Origin: Anaerofilum hominis
GTDB taxonomy: Bacteria; Bacillota; Clostridia; Oscillospirales; Ruminococcaceae
Direction: 5' to 3'
NCBI RefSeq assembly: GCF_014287275.1
Contig: NZ_JACONZ010000002.1
Span: 310,001-374,000 of the forward strand
DNA: 64,000 bases
Positions 26,927 through 36,747 of the stretch are shown piece by piece. The notes beneath the pieces were generated by a model. That model did not search any database, was not told where the DNA came from, and saw nothing but the letters and a program-made list of their open reading frames with translations. The position numbers were made by a program, and so were the translations under genes. Position 1 is the first letter of the stretch. Each line of letters opens with the position of its first letter.

Positions 26927-28156
26927 ATGAGAATCCTGGTGATATGTCAGCACTATTGGCCCGAGCCATATCCGCTTGCGGATATTTGTGAGGAACTGGC
27001 GCAGCGCGGTCATTTTGTGCATCTGGTGACGGATGTTCCCAACTATCCGATGGGGGAGATCTATCCCGGGTACCGAAAGGGCCGCAGGCGGGAAGAAGAG
27101 CACAACGGCGTAAAGATCACAAGGACCTTTACGATCGCCAGACGCCGCAGCGCGCTGTTCCGCCTGCTGAATTATTACAGCTATGCGATCTCCTCCTCGC
27201 TTTATGCAGGGAGCCTGAAACAAGACTACGACGTGGTCTTTGCCAACCAGACCTCGCCCGTCATGATGAGTTCCGCGGCCTTTGCCTATGCCCGCAAACA
27301 CCAGAAAAAGGTGGTGCTGTACTGCATGGACCTGTGGCCGGCCTGTCTGGCGGCGGGCGGGATCTCGGAACATTCCCCTGTTTACAGGTTCTTCGACTGG
27401 GAATCCAAAAGGCTGTACAGAAAGCCGGACAGCATCCTGATCACCTCCCGGATGTTTCGCGGATATCTGGTGCAGCGGCATGGCGTCGAAGACGCCAGGA
27501 TCACCTATCTGCCCCAATATGCGGCGGCGCAGTTTGAGACGGAGCAGGAGCCTCCGCTTCCAAAGGACACCGTGGATCTGATGTTCGCCGGCAATATCGG
27601 CGCTGCGCAAAGCCTTGCGACGGTGATCCGGGCGGCGGAGATCTTAAAAGAGCAGCCACAGCTGCGCTGGCATATCGTGGGCGACGGTTCGGAGCTGGAA
27701 AACCTGAAAAGGCTGGCGGCGGAGAAAGGCCTGACAAGCGTTTTGTTCCATGGCCGCCGCCCGCCGGAGGAAATGCCTCAGTACTATGCCATGGCCGACG
27801 CAATGCTGGTGACCCTGACGGCGGACCCCGCGATCTCGCTGACGCTTCCCGGCAAAATGCAGACGTATATGGCGGCCGCAAAGCCGATCATCGGCGCGGC
27901 GGACGGCGAGATCCCAAAGGTCATCGAGGCGGCGGGATGCGGTTTTTGCGCCGGGGCGGAGGATGCGCCGGGGCTGGCAAACGCGGTCCAACGCTATTTG
28001 GAGTGCAAAAATAAGCGGCAGCTTGGGCAGAACGCCCGCAGCTATTATGAGACCCATTTCACGCGGCGGCATTTTATGGACACGCTGGAAAAGACGCTGA
28101 AACGGTATGCGGCTGCGGAGAACGCAGTGGAGGAAAAAGCAAATGTCGGCATTTGA
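26927..28156 (+). CDS. Glycosyltransferase family 4
   Basis: 409 residues, GT-B fold. N-terminal MRILVICQHYWPEPYP with WbuB/WcaI-like features, C-terminal nucleotide-sugar domain with FAGNIGAAQSL, HIVGDG and LPGKMQTYMAAAKPI. Adds an early sugar of the repeat unit; donor unknown. It begins 9 bases after the sugar-transferase gene and overlaps the next gene by 14 bases. Confidence 0.88.
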   Translation: MRILVICQHYWPEPYPLADICEELAQRGHFVHLVTDVPNYPMGEIYPGYRKGRRREEEHNGVKITRTFTIARRRSALFRLLNYYSYAISSSLYAGSLKQDYDVVFANQTSPVMMSSAAFAYARKHQKKVVLYCMDLWPACLAAGGISEHSPVYRFFDWESKRLYRKPDSILITSRMFRGYLVQRHGVEDARITYLPQYAAAQFETEQEPPLPKDTVDLMFAGNIGAAQSLATVIRAAEILKEQPQLRWHIVGDGSELENLKRLAAEKGLTSVLFHGRRPPEEMPQYYAMADAMLVTLTADPAISLTLPGKMQTYMAAAKPIIGAADGEIPKVIEAAGCGFCAGAEDAPGLANAVQRYLECKNKRQLGQNARSYYETHFTRRHFMDTLEKTLKRYAAAENAVEEKANVGI

Positions 28157-29192
28157 TGATAAGACGCTTCTGATCACCGGCGGCACCGGTTCTTTTGGAC
28201 ACACGGTCCTCAAACACTTTTTGACCGGCGATATCGCGGAGATCCGCATCTTCTCCCGCGACGAGAAAAAGCAGGACGATATGCGCCATGAACTGCAGGC
28301 GCAGTACCCGCAATACGCTTCCAGGGTCAAATTCTACATAGGCGACGTCCGCGACCTGCAGAGCCTGCGCGACGCCACGTGGGGGGCGGATTACGTGTTT
28401 CATGCGGCGGCGCTCAAAGAGGTGCCGAGCTGCGAGTTCTTCCCCATGGAGGCGGTGCGCTCCAACATTATCGGCACCGATAATGTGATCCGCGCGGCTG
28501 TCGAGAGCCGCGTAAAAAATGTGGTGTGCCTGTCCACCGATAAGGCGGCTTACCCGATCAACGCTATGGGGATCTCCAAAGCGATGATGGAGCATGTCGT
28601 ATATGCCAGCGCCAGAGCCGCTGCCGAGCACGGCACCACCCTGTGCTGTACACGGTACGGCAACGTGATGTGCAGCCGTGGCAGCGTGATACCGCTGTTT
28701 ATCGACCAGATCAGGGCGGGCGTGCCCATTACCGTAACCGACCCGGAAATGACCCGCTTTTTGATGAACCTGGATGAAGCCGTAGAACTGGTGCTGTTTG
28801 CGTTTCAACATGCAAACCCGGGCGATCTGTTTATTCAAAAAGCCGACGCCTCCACCATTGGCGATCTGGCCAGGGCGGTACAGCAGCTTTTTGGCGATAC
28901 GGGCATCCGCAGGATCGGCACCCGCCACGGTGAAAAACTGTATGAGACCCTCATGACCCGTGAAGAGCGCCTGCGCAGCGAGGATATGGGCCGGTACTAC
29001 CGCGTCGCCGCCGACAGCCGCGATTTGAATTATGACAAGTTTGTTGTCAGCGGGCAGGTGCGCACGATGGCCGACGAGGCCTACACCAGCCATAACACCC
29101 ACCGCCTGGACACAGCGGCGACAGTGGAGAAGATCATGACGGCGGAATATGTGCAGGAGAGGCTGAAAGAAAAGGAAAAAACAAGCGATTAG
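28143..29192 (+). CDS. UDP-GlcNAc 4,6-dehydratase family protein (CapE/FnlA-like)
   Basis: 349 residues; ATG inside the end of the previous gene, after GGAGGAAAAA. Extended SDR: TGGTGSFG at the NAD site, DVRD, HAAALKEVP, STDKAAYPINAMGISK. In place of the Tyr of YxxxK there is Met, as in the 4,6-dehydratase group, with TDKA nearby. Expected to make a 4-keto-6-deoxy UDP sugar. The partner enzymes that finish UDP-FucNAc in other loci (CapF/CapG) are not in this window. Confidence 0.87.
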   Translation: MSAFDDKTLLITGGTGSFGHTVLKHFLTGDIAEIRIFSRDEKKQDDMRHELQAQYPQYASRVKFYIGDVRDLQSLRDATWGADYVFHAAALKEVPSCEFFPMEAVRSNIIGTDNVIRAAVESRVKNVVCLSTDKAAYPINAMGISKAMMEHVVYASARAAAEHGTTLCCTRYGNVMCSRGSVIPLFIDQIRAGVPITVTDPEMTRFLMNLDEAVELVLFAFQHANPGDLFIQKADASTIGDLARAVQQLFGDTGIRRIGTRHGEKLYETLMTREERLRSEDMGRYYRVAADSRDLNYDKFVVSGQVRTMADEAYTSHNTHRLDTAATVEKIMTAEYVQERLKEKEKTSD

Positions 29193-29210
29193 AGAAAGCG
29201 GAGGGAATAG

Positions 29211-30368
29211 ATGTCTGAAAAGAAAATGACCGTTAAGAAAAGACCCTACCAGATCTGCACCAACTGCGTTATGGACACATCGGATTCAAAGATCGTTTTT
29301 GATGAAAACGGGCGATGCGACTTCTGCGGAGATTTTTATGAAAATATCCGACCCAATTGGAAAACGGGGGCCGCTGGGGAAAAAGCATTAGAGGAGATCT
29401 CCGCCAAAATCAAAAAAAGCGGTAAGGGAAAAAAATACGACTGCATTATTGGCATGAGCGGCGGGGTGGACAGCTCTTATCTGTGCTACGTCGCAAAAGA
29501 GCTGATGGGGCTCCGGCCGCTGATCTATTGCGTCGACACCGGCTGGAACCTTGATATAGCGGTTCAGAATATCGAGCGGATCATAAAAGCGCTGGAGCTG
29601 GATCTGTACACCGAGGTCATCAACTGGGAGGAAATGCGCGATCTGCAGCTGGCATTTTTCAGGTCCCAGGTCCCCTATCAGGACCTTCCGCAGGACCACG
29701 CCATTTTTGCAGGCCTGTACAATTATGCCGTCAAAAACGGCATCAAGTATGTGCTCACCGGCGCCAACAACGCGACCGAGTGCATCCGTCCGCCGATCGA
29801 GTGGGTGTATCAAAACGACATCACTCTTATTAAGGATATCCATCGAAAATTCGGGAAAACGCCTCTTGCGACCTTTCCCATGTGCGGGCTGCTGAAGTCA
29901 CGTTTGTATTACCGCTATCTGCGCGGCATGAAACGGGTCGCTCCGCTGAATATGATCGACTATGACAAACAAAAGGCGCAGGCGTTTTTGTACGAGCGCT
30001 TTGGCTGGGAGCGCTATGAGAACAAGCACTATGAAAATGTCTTCACGCGGTTTTATGAGGGCTATTACCTGCCGCACAAATTTGGTTATGACAAGCGCCG
30101 CTGCTATTTTTCAAATGAGATCCTCACAGGGACGATGATGCGGGAACAGGCGCTTGAAGCTTTGAAAGACCTGCCCTATGACGAGGGGCAGATGCAGAAA
30201 GACAAGGAGTATATCGCTCAAAAACTCGGTGTCTCGCTCAAAGAATTTGATGAGATCATTGCGGGCGAGAATAAGACCTTTGCCGATTACAAAAATTCAT
30301 GGTGGCTGATTCAGCTGGGGACCATCGCACTTCGGGCGATCGGGGCGGAAAACAAGAAATATCGCTGA
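29211..30368 (+). CDS. N-acetyl sugar amidotransferase (WbpG/PseA-like)
   Basis: 385 residues. Zn-type Cys cluster near the N-terminus (CTNCVMDTSD and CDFCGDF), then a PP-loop ATP site (GMSGGVDSSY) of the adenine-nucleotide alpha-hydrolase fold, LTGANNATEC and FPMCG. Relatives turn an N-acetyl group into an acetamidino group, using ammonia from a HisH/HisF-like pair. No such pair is encoded here, so the ammonia source would have to be elsewhere. Confidence 0.87.
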   Translation: MSEKKMTVKKRPYQICTNCVMDTSDSKIVFDENGRCDFCGDFYENIRPNWKTGAAGEKALEEISAKIKKSGKGKKYDCIIGMSGGVDSSYLCYVAKELMGLRPLIYCVDTGWNLDIAVQNIERIIKALELDLYTEVINWEEMRDLQLAFFRSQVPYQDLPQDHAIFAGLYNYAVKNGIKYVLTGANNATECIRPPIEWVYQNDITLIKDIHRKFGKTPLATFPMCGLLKSRLYYRYLRGMKRVAPLNMIDYDKQKAQAFLYERFGWERYENKHYENVFTRFYEGYYLPHKFGYDKRRCYFSNEILTGTMMREQALEALKDLPYDEGQMQKDKEYIAQKLGVSLKEFDEIIAGENKTFADYKNSWWLIQLGTIALRAIGAENKKYR

Positions 30369-30612
30369 CAAAGCCGATGACACAAGGATACCGTTGTTTT
30401 GAATGAGGGAGATCTATCAAACAGGGAAAAAACAGCGGTAGTCACCTGCGGCGGCACAAGCGGGAGAGTTAAGCGGATATGAAAAAGGACTGTGGCCGTA
30501 CCGCGGCTGCGAGTGCTTTTGGCCCGCTGCGGGCAGGAAGCGCCATTTTGCGTGTCCCGCAGGCGGAAAAAGAATCGTCAGAGGCGGAAATTTATATAGA
30601 GGTATATACGAC

Positions 30613-31788
30613 TTGAAAATCCTGTTGATTGATGTGAATTACAAATTTAGCAGTACTGGAAAAATTGTTTACAATTTATATAAATCGATAAATGAGAGTG
30701 GTGACATTGCAGGGGTTTGTTATGGCCGCGGCCCCAAGAGCGATGACGTCAATGTGTTTCGGTTTTCGCCGCCTTGGGAAGTTTATCTTCACGCAGCTCT
30801 GACTCGTCTTACTGGATTCACAGGATGTTTTTCGGTGATAGGCACTTACAAACTGATCCAATACATAGAAAAATTTCAGCCGGACGTTGTCCATATCCAT
30901 GAACTTCATGCGTATTTTGTCAATATAAAACAGCTTGTCCAGTATTTAAAAAGAAAACAGATTAAAACGATATGGACCTTTCACTGCGACTTTATGTTTA
31001 CAGGAAAATGTGGAAAGAGTGCTGAATGTGAACGGTGGAAAACGGGATGCGGGCACTGTCCAAGGCTGAAAGCCTATGTCTCGACTGCCTGCTTTGACTT
31101 TACAAGTATGATGTGGAAACAAAAGCAAAAACTGATGCAGCAGTGGCCGGAATTGACGATCGTTACGCCGTCGGAATGGCTTGCAGATAGGGTGAGGCAA
31201 TCATTTTGCGGTGGAAATGAAGTGCGGGTCATTCACAACGGAGTGGATGATACGATTTATTATCCGCGGGATATAACAGAACTTCGTGAAAAGCTTAGCC
31301 TGCAAGACAAAAAAGTGATTCTTTCTGTCGCTCCAGATATCATGTCCGACATGAAAGGCGGGAGATGGATACTGCAGCTTTCAGAGAGGATGCAAAAGCA
31401 ACCCTATGTATTTGTATTGATAGGTTTAAATCCCGGCGAGGCAAAACACATTTCCCATGGGGATAATGTCATCCTCTTAGAGAAAACTTCAAGCCAAAAT
31501 GAGCTTGCCGAGTATTATTCGTTGGCGGATGTTTTTGTCATTTGCAGTAAAGCAGAAAATTTTCCGACAACCTGTTTGGAGGCATTGGCATGTGGAACAC
31601 CTGTTTGTGGGTTTGATGTGGGCGGAACAAAAGAAACGTGGCCAGAACATGAAATGAATTTTGTGGAATATGGAAACTTGGAAATGCTTCAAGCGCTAAT
31701 AAATATAAATATGCGTATGGATGTAAATAATCAAGATTATACCATCGCACAAATGACTGAAAATTATTATGAGTTATATAAAAAATAA
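30613..31788 (+). CDS. Glycosyltransferase family 4, AT-rich gene
   Basis: 391 residues; TTG start after AGAGG. GT-B fold: MKILLIDVNYKFSSTGKIVYNLY, VHIHELHAYF, a Cys-containing loop (GKCGKSAECERWKTGCGHCP) also seen in WcaC-like transferases, VIHNGVD, and C-terminal AENFPTTCLEALACGTPVCGFDVGG, the family 4 donor-binding region. Base composition drops sharply from the previous gene, marking the start of the AT-rich part of the locus. Confidence 0.87.
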   Translation: MKILLIDVNYKFSSTGKIVYNLYKSINESGDIAGVCYGRGPKSDDVNVFRFSPPWEVYLHAALTRLTGFTGCFSVIGTYKLIQYIEKFQPDVVHIHELHAYFVNIKQLVQYLKRKQIKTIWTFHCDFMFTGKCGKSAECERWKTGCGHCPRLKAYVSTACFDFTSMMWKQKQKLMQQWPELTIVTPSEWLADRVRQSFCGGNEVRVIHNGVDDTIYYPRDITELREKLSLQDKKVILSVAPDIMSDMKGGRWILQLSERMQKQPYVFVLIGLNPGEAKHISHGDNVILLEKTSSQNELAEYYSLADVFVICSKAENFPTTCLEALACGTPVCGFDVGGTKETWPEHEMNFVEYGNLEMLQALININMRMDVNNQDYTIAQMTENYYELYKK

Positions 31789-31820
31789 TATCTGGCGTAA
31801 AAAACGGTGGAGCGAGTTTA

Positions 31821-32978
31821 ATGAGAATAGTACATATTCAATTTGCAGGCCCCTATACTAGCGGAATGAACTATCAGGAAAATTTGCTTCCAAAAGAACA
31901 TGTGCGTTTAGGTCACGCAGTGACTTTACTGACCTGCTGCTATGCTTGGGTGAATGGAACTATCCAATATGTTCCTGAGGAAAGTTGCATTTTACCGGAC
32001 GGTGTTCATTTAAGGAGAATTGATTTCCGGGGGCTTGGAACAGAGTTTTTTACAAGGAAAATGCGGTGGGTAAAAGGCCTGGATAAAGTCTTGCAGGAAG
32101 AAACTCCGAATTTCATTATGCTTCATGATTTTCAGAGTGTAAGTACTTTAGCCGTTTGCCGTTTTATCAAGAAGCATACGGCAGTTCACTTGGTAGTAGA
32201 TTGCCATACAGACTTTCACAACAGCGCTCAAAATTGGCTGTCAAAATATATTTTGCATGGTGTGATATATAAGCGTTTTGCTCAAGAGGCGGGGAAAAGA
32301 GCAGATAAATTATATTATCTCTCAGAAGAAACAAAAGATTTTATGCTTGAAAGGTATCATCTTCCAAAAGAAAAACTGGAGTATCTGCCTTTAGGAGGGA
32401 TTCTGTTTTCGGATGAGGAATATGAACAGAAACGCAGCCGCCGCAGAAAAGAGTTAGGAATAAAAGATGAAGACATTCTTGTTGTTCATTCGGGAAAAAT
32501 GTCAAAAGAGAAGCGCACGGTTGAGTTGATGAAAGCCTTTACCGCAACTGCTGCCCATCATATGTTTCTTGCAATTATTGGAACAGCGGAACCCGACGTG
32601 CAAAACGAAATTGAAACAGCCTGCAAAAATAACCAGCACCTCACCTATTTGGGATGGAAAAGCGGAGAAGATCTTCTGGATTATCTCTGCGCCGCAGATG
32701 TTTATGCACAGCCGGGAACCCAGTCTGCAACTCTGCAGAACGCTATCTGCGCCAGATGTGCGATCATGGTCTATCCGTATTCCAGCCACAGAACAATGAT
32801 GCAGGGGAACGGATATTATATTGAAAACGAGCGGCAAATCCAAGATGCTTTAACCGACATGGCCTGCCATCCGGAAAAAGTGGAGCAAATGAAATTGAAC
32901 TCTTTGAAAGTCGGAAAAGAACTTTTGGATTATAAGCGGCAGGCAGAAAAGATCATTGAAGTGTGTGAAGATGTTTAA
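31821..32978 (+). CDS. Glycosyltransferase family 4
   Basis: 385 residues, start after GGTGGAG. GT-B pattern: MRIVHIQFAGPYTSGMNYQENLLPKE-like N-terminus, LPLGG linker, VVHSGKMSKEKRT donor-domain start and ADVYAQPGTQSATLQNAIC in place of the common E-x7-E loop. AT-rich. Adds an internal sugar; specificity unknown. Confidence 0.82.
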   Translation: MRIVHIQFAGPYTSGMNYQENLLPKEHVRLGHAVTLLTCCYAWVNGTIQYVPEESCILPDGVHLRRIDFRGLGTEFFTRKMRWVKGLDKVLQEETPNFIMLHDFQSVSTLAVCRFIKKHTAVHLVVDCHTDFHNSAQNWLSKYILHGVIYKRFAQEAGKRADKLYYLSEETKDFMLERYHLPKEKLEYLPLGGILFSDEEYEQKRSRRRKELGIKDEDILVVHSGKMSKEKRTVELMKAFTATAAHHMFLAIIGTAEPDVQNEIETACKNNQHLTYLGWKSGEDLLDYLCAADVYAQPGTQSATLQNAICARCAIMVYPYSSHRTMMQGNGYYIENERQIQDALTDMACHPEKVEQMKLNSLKVGKELLDYKRQAEKIIEVCEDV

Positions 32979-33106
32979 ATCGATTATGTAGTTAATGAAA
33001 TATCATAGTTACAAGATGTGAGACAGGCTGTAGCAATAATGAGAGAAATTCTACGGGTTTAGTGGGCCCCAGACAGCACTATTGCTGATTTATGAGGACG
33101 AGCTAG

Positions 33107-34522
33107 ATGGCATTAAATTTTAAAATGGGAACAACAAGTAAAAACATTGCAATTGTCTTCAGTAATAACGTTATTTCTTTGCTGAGGGGTGTTTTGGTAT
33201 CGTTATTAATACCACGCTTTTTATCTGTTGAGGGATATGCGGATTATAAATTGTTTACGTTGTATGCATCTTATATGGGGTTGCTGCATTTTGGCTTTGT
33301 GGATGGAATATGTGTGAAATGTGCAGGAAAAAGTATTAAGGAAATAGGGGAAGCAAGAATCCGATTATACACGAGATTGCTAATGGGACTGGAGCTGATT
33401 TGCTCGGTATTACTTCTTTGTATAATTTGTATACCAATATTTTCTGCATATAAAAATATTCTATTTTTTTTGGCAATCGATATTTTTATCCATAATATGA
33501 CCTCGTATTTTAATTCATTATTTCAGATTTCAATGCAATTTAAAAAGTATACAGCTGTTGGTATTGCGATGAATTTGTTTCAAATTTTATCTGTTGCTTT
33601 TTTATTTATTGCATATCAGCATAATTGCGCAACAAGTACTTTGTATATTAGCTTATTTGTGACATGTGAACTGTTTTCTCTCGGGCTTTGCTTTTTGTTA
33701 GAACCTAAAGCGATCTTTGGAAAAACCGAAAAAGTAAAAAATCAAAAAGATGAGATCATAGAAATATTTTTTAAAGGGATTCCGCTGCTAGTTTCCGGAA
33801 TTATTTCAACGCTAGTGCTGAATATGGATCGGCAATTTGTCTCGGTATTATTTACTAAAATAGATTATGCAATATACTCTTTTGCTTACACCATAATGAG
33901 TTTGTTAACAACACTGATATCTTCGGTTTCTATTGTTCTTTACCCTGCTTTAAAACGCAGCGGTGCGGAAAGAATGTCTGCAAATTACAATAAATTATGT
34001 GACAGCGTGGTAGTGCTGGTTTTTGCCGTATTGATTGGAGTGCTTCCGCTGTGCCGTTTTGTTCGGTGGATTTTACCTGCCTATGAGCGCTCTTTGTCGA
34101 TACTGGTTTGTGTATTTCCATCTATTGTGATGATTAGTTTACTCCAAATAGTAATGGTAAATTACTATAAGGCGACTGAACAAACAAGTCAATATTTTAG
34201 GATCTCCATTTTAGCTTTAGGGTTATCTTTTATATTGAATCTCCTTTTTTATCAGGCGTTTCACAATATGTTTGCGATTTCAATTGCTACAGTTATTTCT
34301 TGCTTTCTTTGGTTTATGGTTTGTAATGATTCTATTTCAAAATTATTAAATATAAAGTCAAAAAATATTCTATGGTATGTAACATATATGTTACTTGCCT
34401 ACTATATTGCATATTTTGGACTTTTCTCCCAAACAGATATTAGAGGAATGACATTATATGGTGTTCTTTTCTGCATTGGAACTGTATTTTTTGTAAGAAT
34501 TGAAAAAAGAAAATTAAATTAA
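33107..34522 (+). CDS. Repeat-unit flippase (Wzx-like)
   Basis: 471 residues, almost entirely hydrophobic with about 14 membrane helices, of the MATE/Wzx polysaccharide transporter superfamily (opening NVISLLRGVLVSLLIPRFL). Would flip undecaprenyl-linked repeat units across the membrane. Very AT-rich, with codon use unlike the flanking GC-rich genes. Its position beside the polymerase supports the call. Confidence 0.85.
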   Translation: MALNFKMGTTSKNIAIVFSNNVISLLRGVLVSLLIPRFLSVEGYADYKLFTLYASYMGLLHFGFVDGICVKCAGKSIKEIGEARIRLYTRLLMGLELICSVLLLCIICIPIFSAYKNILFFLAIDIFIHNMTSYFNSLFQISMQFKKYTAVGIAMNLFQILSVAFLFIAYQHNCATSTLYISLFVTCELFSLGLCFLLEPKAIFGKTEKVKNQKDEIIEIFFKGIPLLVSGIISTLVLNMDRQFVSVLFTKIDYAIYSFAYTIMSLLTTLISSVSIVLYPALKRSGAERMSANYNKLCDSVVVLVFAVLIGVLPLCRFVRWILPAYERSLSILVCVFPSIVMISLLQIVMVNYYKATEQTSQYFRISILALGLSFILNLLFYQAFHNMFAISIATVISCFLWFMVCNDSISKLLNIKSKNILWYVTYMLLAYYIAYFGLFSQTDIRGMTLYGVLFCIGTVFFVRIEKRKLN

Positions 34523-34542
34523 GTGATGAAGAGGAATATGCA

Positions 34543-35628
34543 ATGTACAATTTGCCCACCCCACTATCCAATGGGAAAAGAGTCATACGAATAAAAAAAA
34601 TGAAAAGCTTTTCTATCAGAAAAAGCATGATTTTATCCCTGATATTGTTGGGGACACTTATTGTCATCACATCACAATACTGCGACATGACAGACTATGA
34701 GTGTTATTACCGTGAATATAACAGCATCATGCACACAGGAAAAGTTGGCTTGACTCATATATTCGAACCTGGTTACGTAGCTCTTAGCTATATTGGGGCT
34801 AGTTTAGGCATTCCTTTTGAAGTGTTTTATGCAGTTTATATGTCGATAACTTTGTTGCTATTGTTTGACTTTTACCGCAAGCAGGTAAAATCCCCTTTCT
34901 TTCCCTTGCTGTTATTTATCATCTTTCCCTATATTAATTATGTCCAGCAGATAAGAAGTGCGTTAGGTACCGCAATTGTTTTGCAAGGATTAGACGGCCT
35001 TATTGCAAATCGAGAAAATGCGAAGAGGAAATACTTGATTTTAGTGTGTATTGCAACACTGCTTCAAATATCTAACGTCGTGCTAGTCGGATTTATTTTA
35101 CTTGACAAAATCAGTTGTAAAATGCTTGAGAAAGTTGTTGGTCTGATTTTGATCATAGGGCCGATCGCATACCAACCACTTACAAAGCTGATAGTATTCA
35201 TTTTAACTGAGGTACCATTTTTAAATCGCTTATTGCACAACATTAATAGTGACTTGAAAGTATCTAAATTTTCTCTAGTGAATATTGTTCTGTTTTTTCT
35301 GCTCTATCTGCTGCTGATGGTACTTAGGCATACCTCATCCAATTTGAGTATAAAAACAGTAAACTTATACAAACTGTCTTTGATGTCGGTGTCAACGATT
35401 TTTTTTGTGGTGGTGACAGCAAATGCGTATCGCATTGCAGTAATGCTGCTGCCTATTATTTATATTACACTCATAAAGCTTTCCTCTAAACAGCATGGTC
35501 TGGTTCGTATAGCCATAAATACAGGCGTTTTGTTATTTGGAGGTGTAATGCTGTACGTATATTGGGGACCTCATAATACAGAGATGCATTACATCCTTAC
35601 ACAAGTTATGTGGAAAGTCCATCCCTGA
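34543..35628 (+). CDS. Polysaccharide polymerase (Wzy/EpsG-like)
   Basis: 361 residues with about ten membrane segments. Motifs typical of the EpsG group: YECYYREYN, EPGYVALSYIG, FFPLLLFIIFPYINYVQQIRSALG. Would join flipped repeat units outside the membrane. An internal ATG at 34600 is an alternative start, since the first 19 residues are not membrane-like. Confidence 0.82.
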   Translation: MYNLPTPLSNGKRVIRIKKMKSFSIRKSMILSLILLGTLIVITSQYCDMTDYECYYREYNSIMHTGKVGLTHIFEPGYVALSYIGASLGIPFEVFYAVYMSITLLLLFDFYRKQVKSPFFPLLLFIIFPYINYVQQIRSALGTAIVLQGLDGLIANRENAKRKYLILVCIATLLQISNVVLVGFILLDKISCKMLEKVVGLILIIGPIAYQPLTKLIVFILTEVPFLNRLLHNINSDLKVSKFSLVNIVLFFLLYLLLMVLRHTSSNLSIKTVNLYKLSLMSVSTIFFVVVTANAYRIAVMLLPIIYITLIKLSSKQHGLVRIAINTGVLLFGGVMLYVYWGPHNTEMHYILTQVMWKVHP

Positions 35629-35637
35629 GGAGGTTAT

Positions 35638-36723
35638 ATGATTCAACCTAAGTTAAGTATATGTATTGCCGTATATAACCAGATAAATTTAGTTAAGCAA
35701 TGCATAGAATCTATTTTAAAATATCAAGGTAACAATATTGAAATTATTGTCGGAGATGATTGCTCTACAGATAATATCCAAGAAATGCTGGAGTTGTTTT
35801 CGGATATGCGAATAAAATATTACAGAAATGATGCAAATTTGGGACACGACATGAACATTCTGGAGATGCTTCGAAAATGCACAACTCCGTATGCTTTTCT
35901 TTTGCGAAGCAGAGATAAATTATTTGGAAAAGAAATTCCCCATATTTTGTCATATATAGAAAAATACCCTAAAGCATCTTATTTTGCATTTTCTGCAGTA
36001 GATGAATTAGGGAACCCCGTCTTAAAATTTAGCGATAGGGAATACGCAGCCGGAGAGGACGCAGCACAAGCGCATACAAAAATATTTGTTCATCCGAGTG
36101 GTAATCTTTATTCTTTAAAAGGCCTGGATTTTAATAAGCTTCAAGAATACTTGTCGCAATATTTTCAAAATCATTATGCATTTGTAGTACATGATTTAAT
36201 TCGGATGCAATTAATAGACAAGGGGACTTTTGTAACATCTCAAGAGGTCGTTTGGCAATACACACAAAGAAAATTAGATGTTGCGGTGAACTCTGCACCT
36301 CATAAAATATCGGTATACGCCCCCCAATATCAATACCCTCGCTACCGATGTGAAATCTTTTTTTCTATAAAAGAATTAGCAGGAAAAAGTCAGAAAATTG
36401 TTCAAAGATATTTAGTGAAACGTTTTTATAAAAGTATTTCTTTTGATTTTTTCTATGAAAATCAGGATCCCAAAACTCGATATCACTATAATTATGATCC
36501 TATTGCTTTTTCAAAAAGAAAAGAACGAAAAAATTTTCAACAAGTATCTAATAAAATTTTTAGTGCCGCACTCGCCCCTTCACGAAGAAGAGAACTTAAA
36601 TGTTTGATGTGCTTAGAGACGATATTACAGATGAGTTGGTATCCGCTAAAACGAAAATTGATAGCAATTTGTGGTTCAAGCGGGAAAATGGCTACTTTAG
36701 TAAAAATAGTCAAAGATATGTGA
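35638..36723 (+). CDS. Glycosyltransferase family 2
   Basis: 361 residues; ATG after GGAGG. GT-A fold: SICIAVYNQINLVKQCIESIL, IIVGDDCSTD, and a DxD-like region altered to LLRSRDKLF. The C-terminal half is basic and less conserved. Last of the strongly AT-rich genes. Confidence 0.85.
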   Translation: MIQPKLSICIAVYNQINLVKQCIESILKYQGNNIEIIVGDDCSTDNIQEMLELFSDMRIKYYRNDANLGHDMNILEMLRKCTTPYAFLLRSRDKLFGKEIPHILSYIEKYPKASYFAFSAVDELGNPVLKFSDREYAAGEDAAQAHTKIFVHPSGNLYSLKGLDFNKLQEYLSQYFQNHYAFVVHDLIRMQLIDKGTFVTSQEVVWQYTQRKLDVAVNSAPHKISVYAPQYQYPRYRCEIFFSIKELAGKSQKIVQRYLVKRFYKSISFDFFYENQDPKTRYHYNYDPIAFSKRKERKNFQQVSNKIFSAALAPSRRRELKCLMCLETILQMSWYPLKRKLIAICGSSGKMATLVKIVKDM

Positions 36724-36747
36724 GCTTATTTTGGAAGGACTCAAAAG

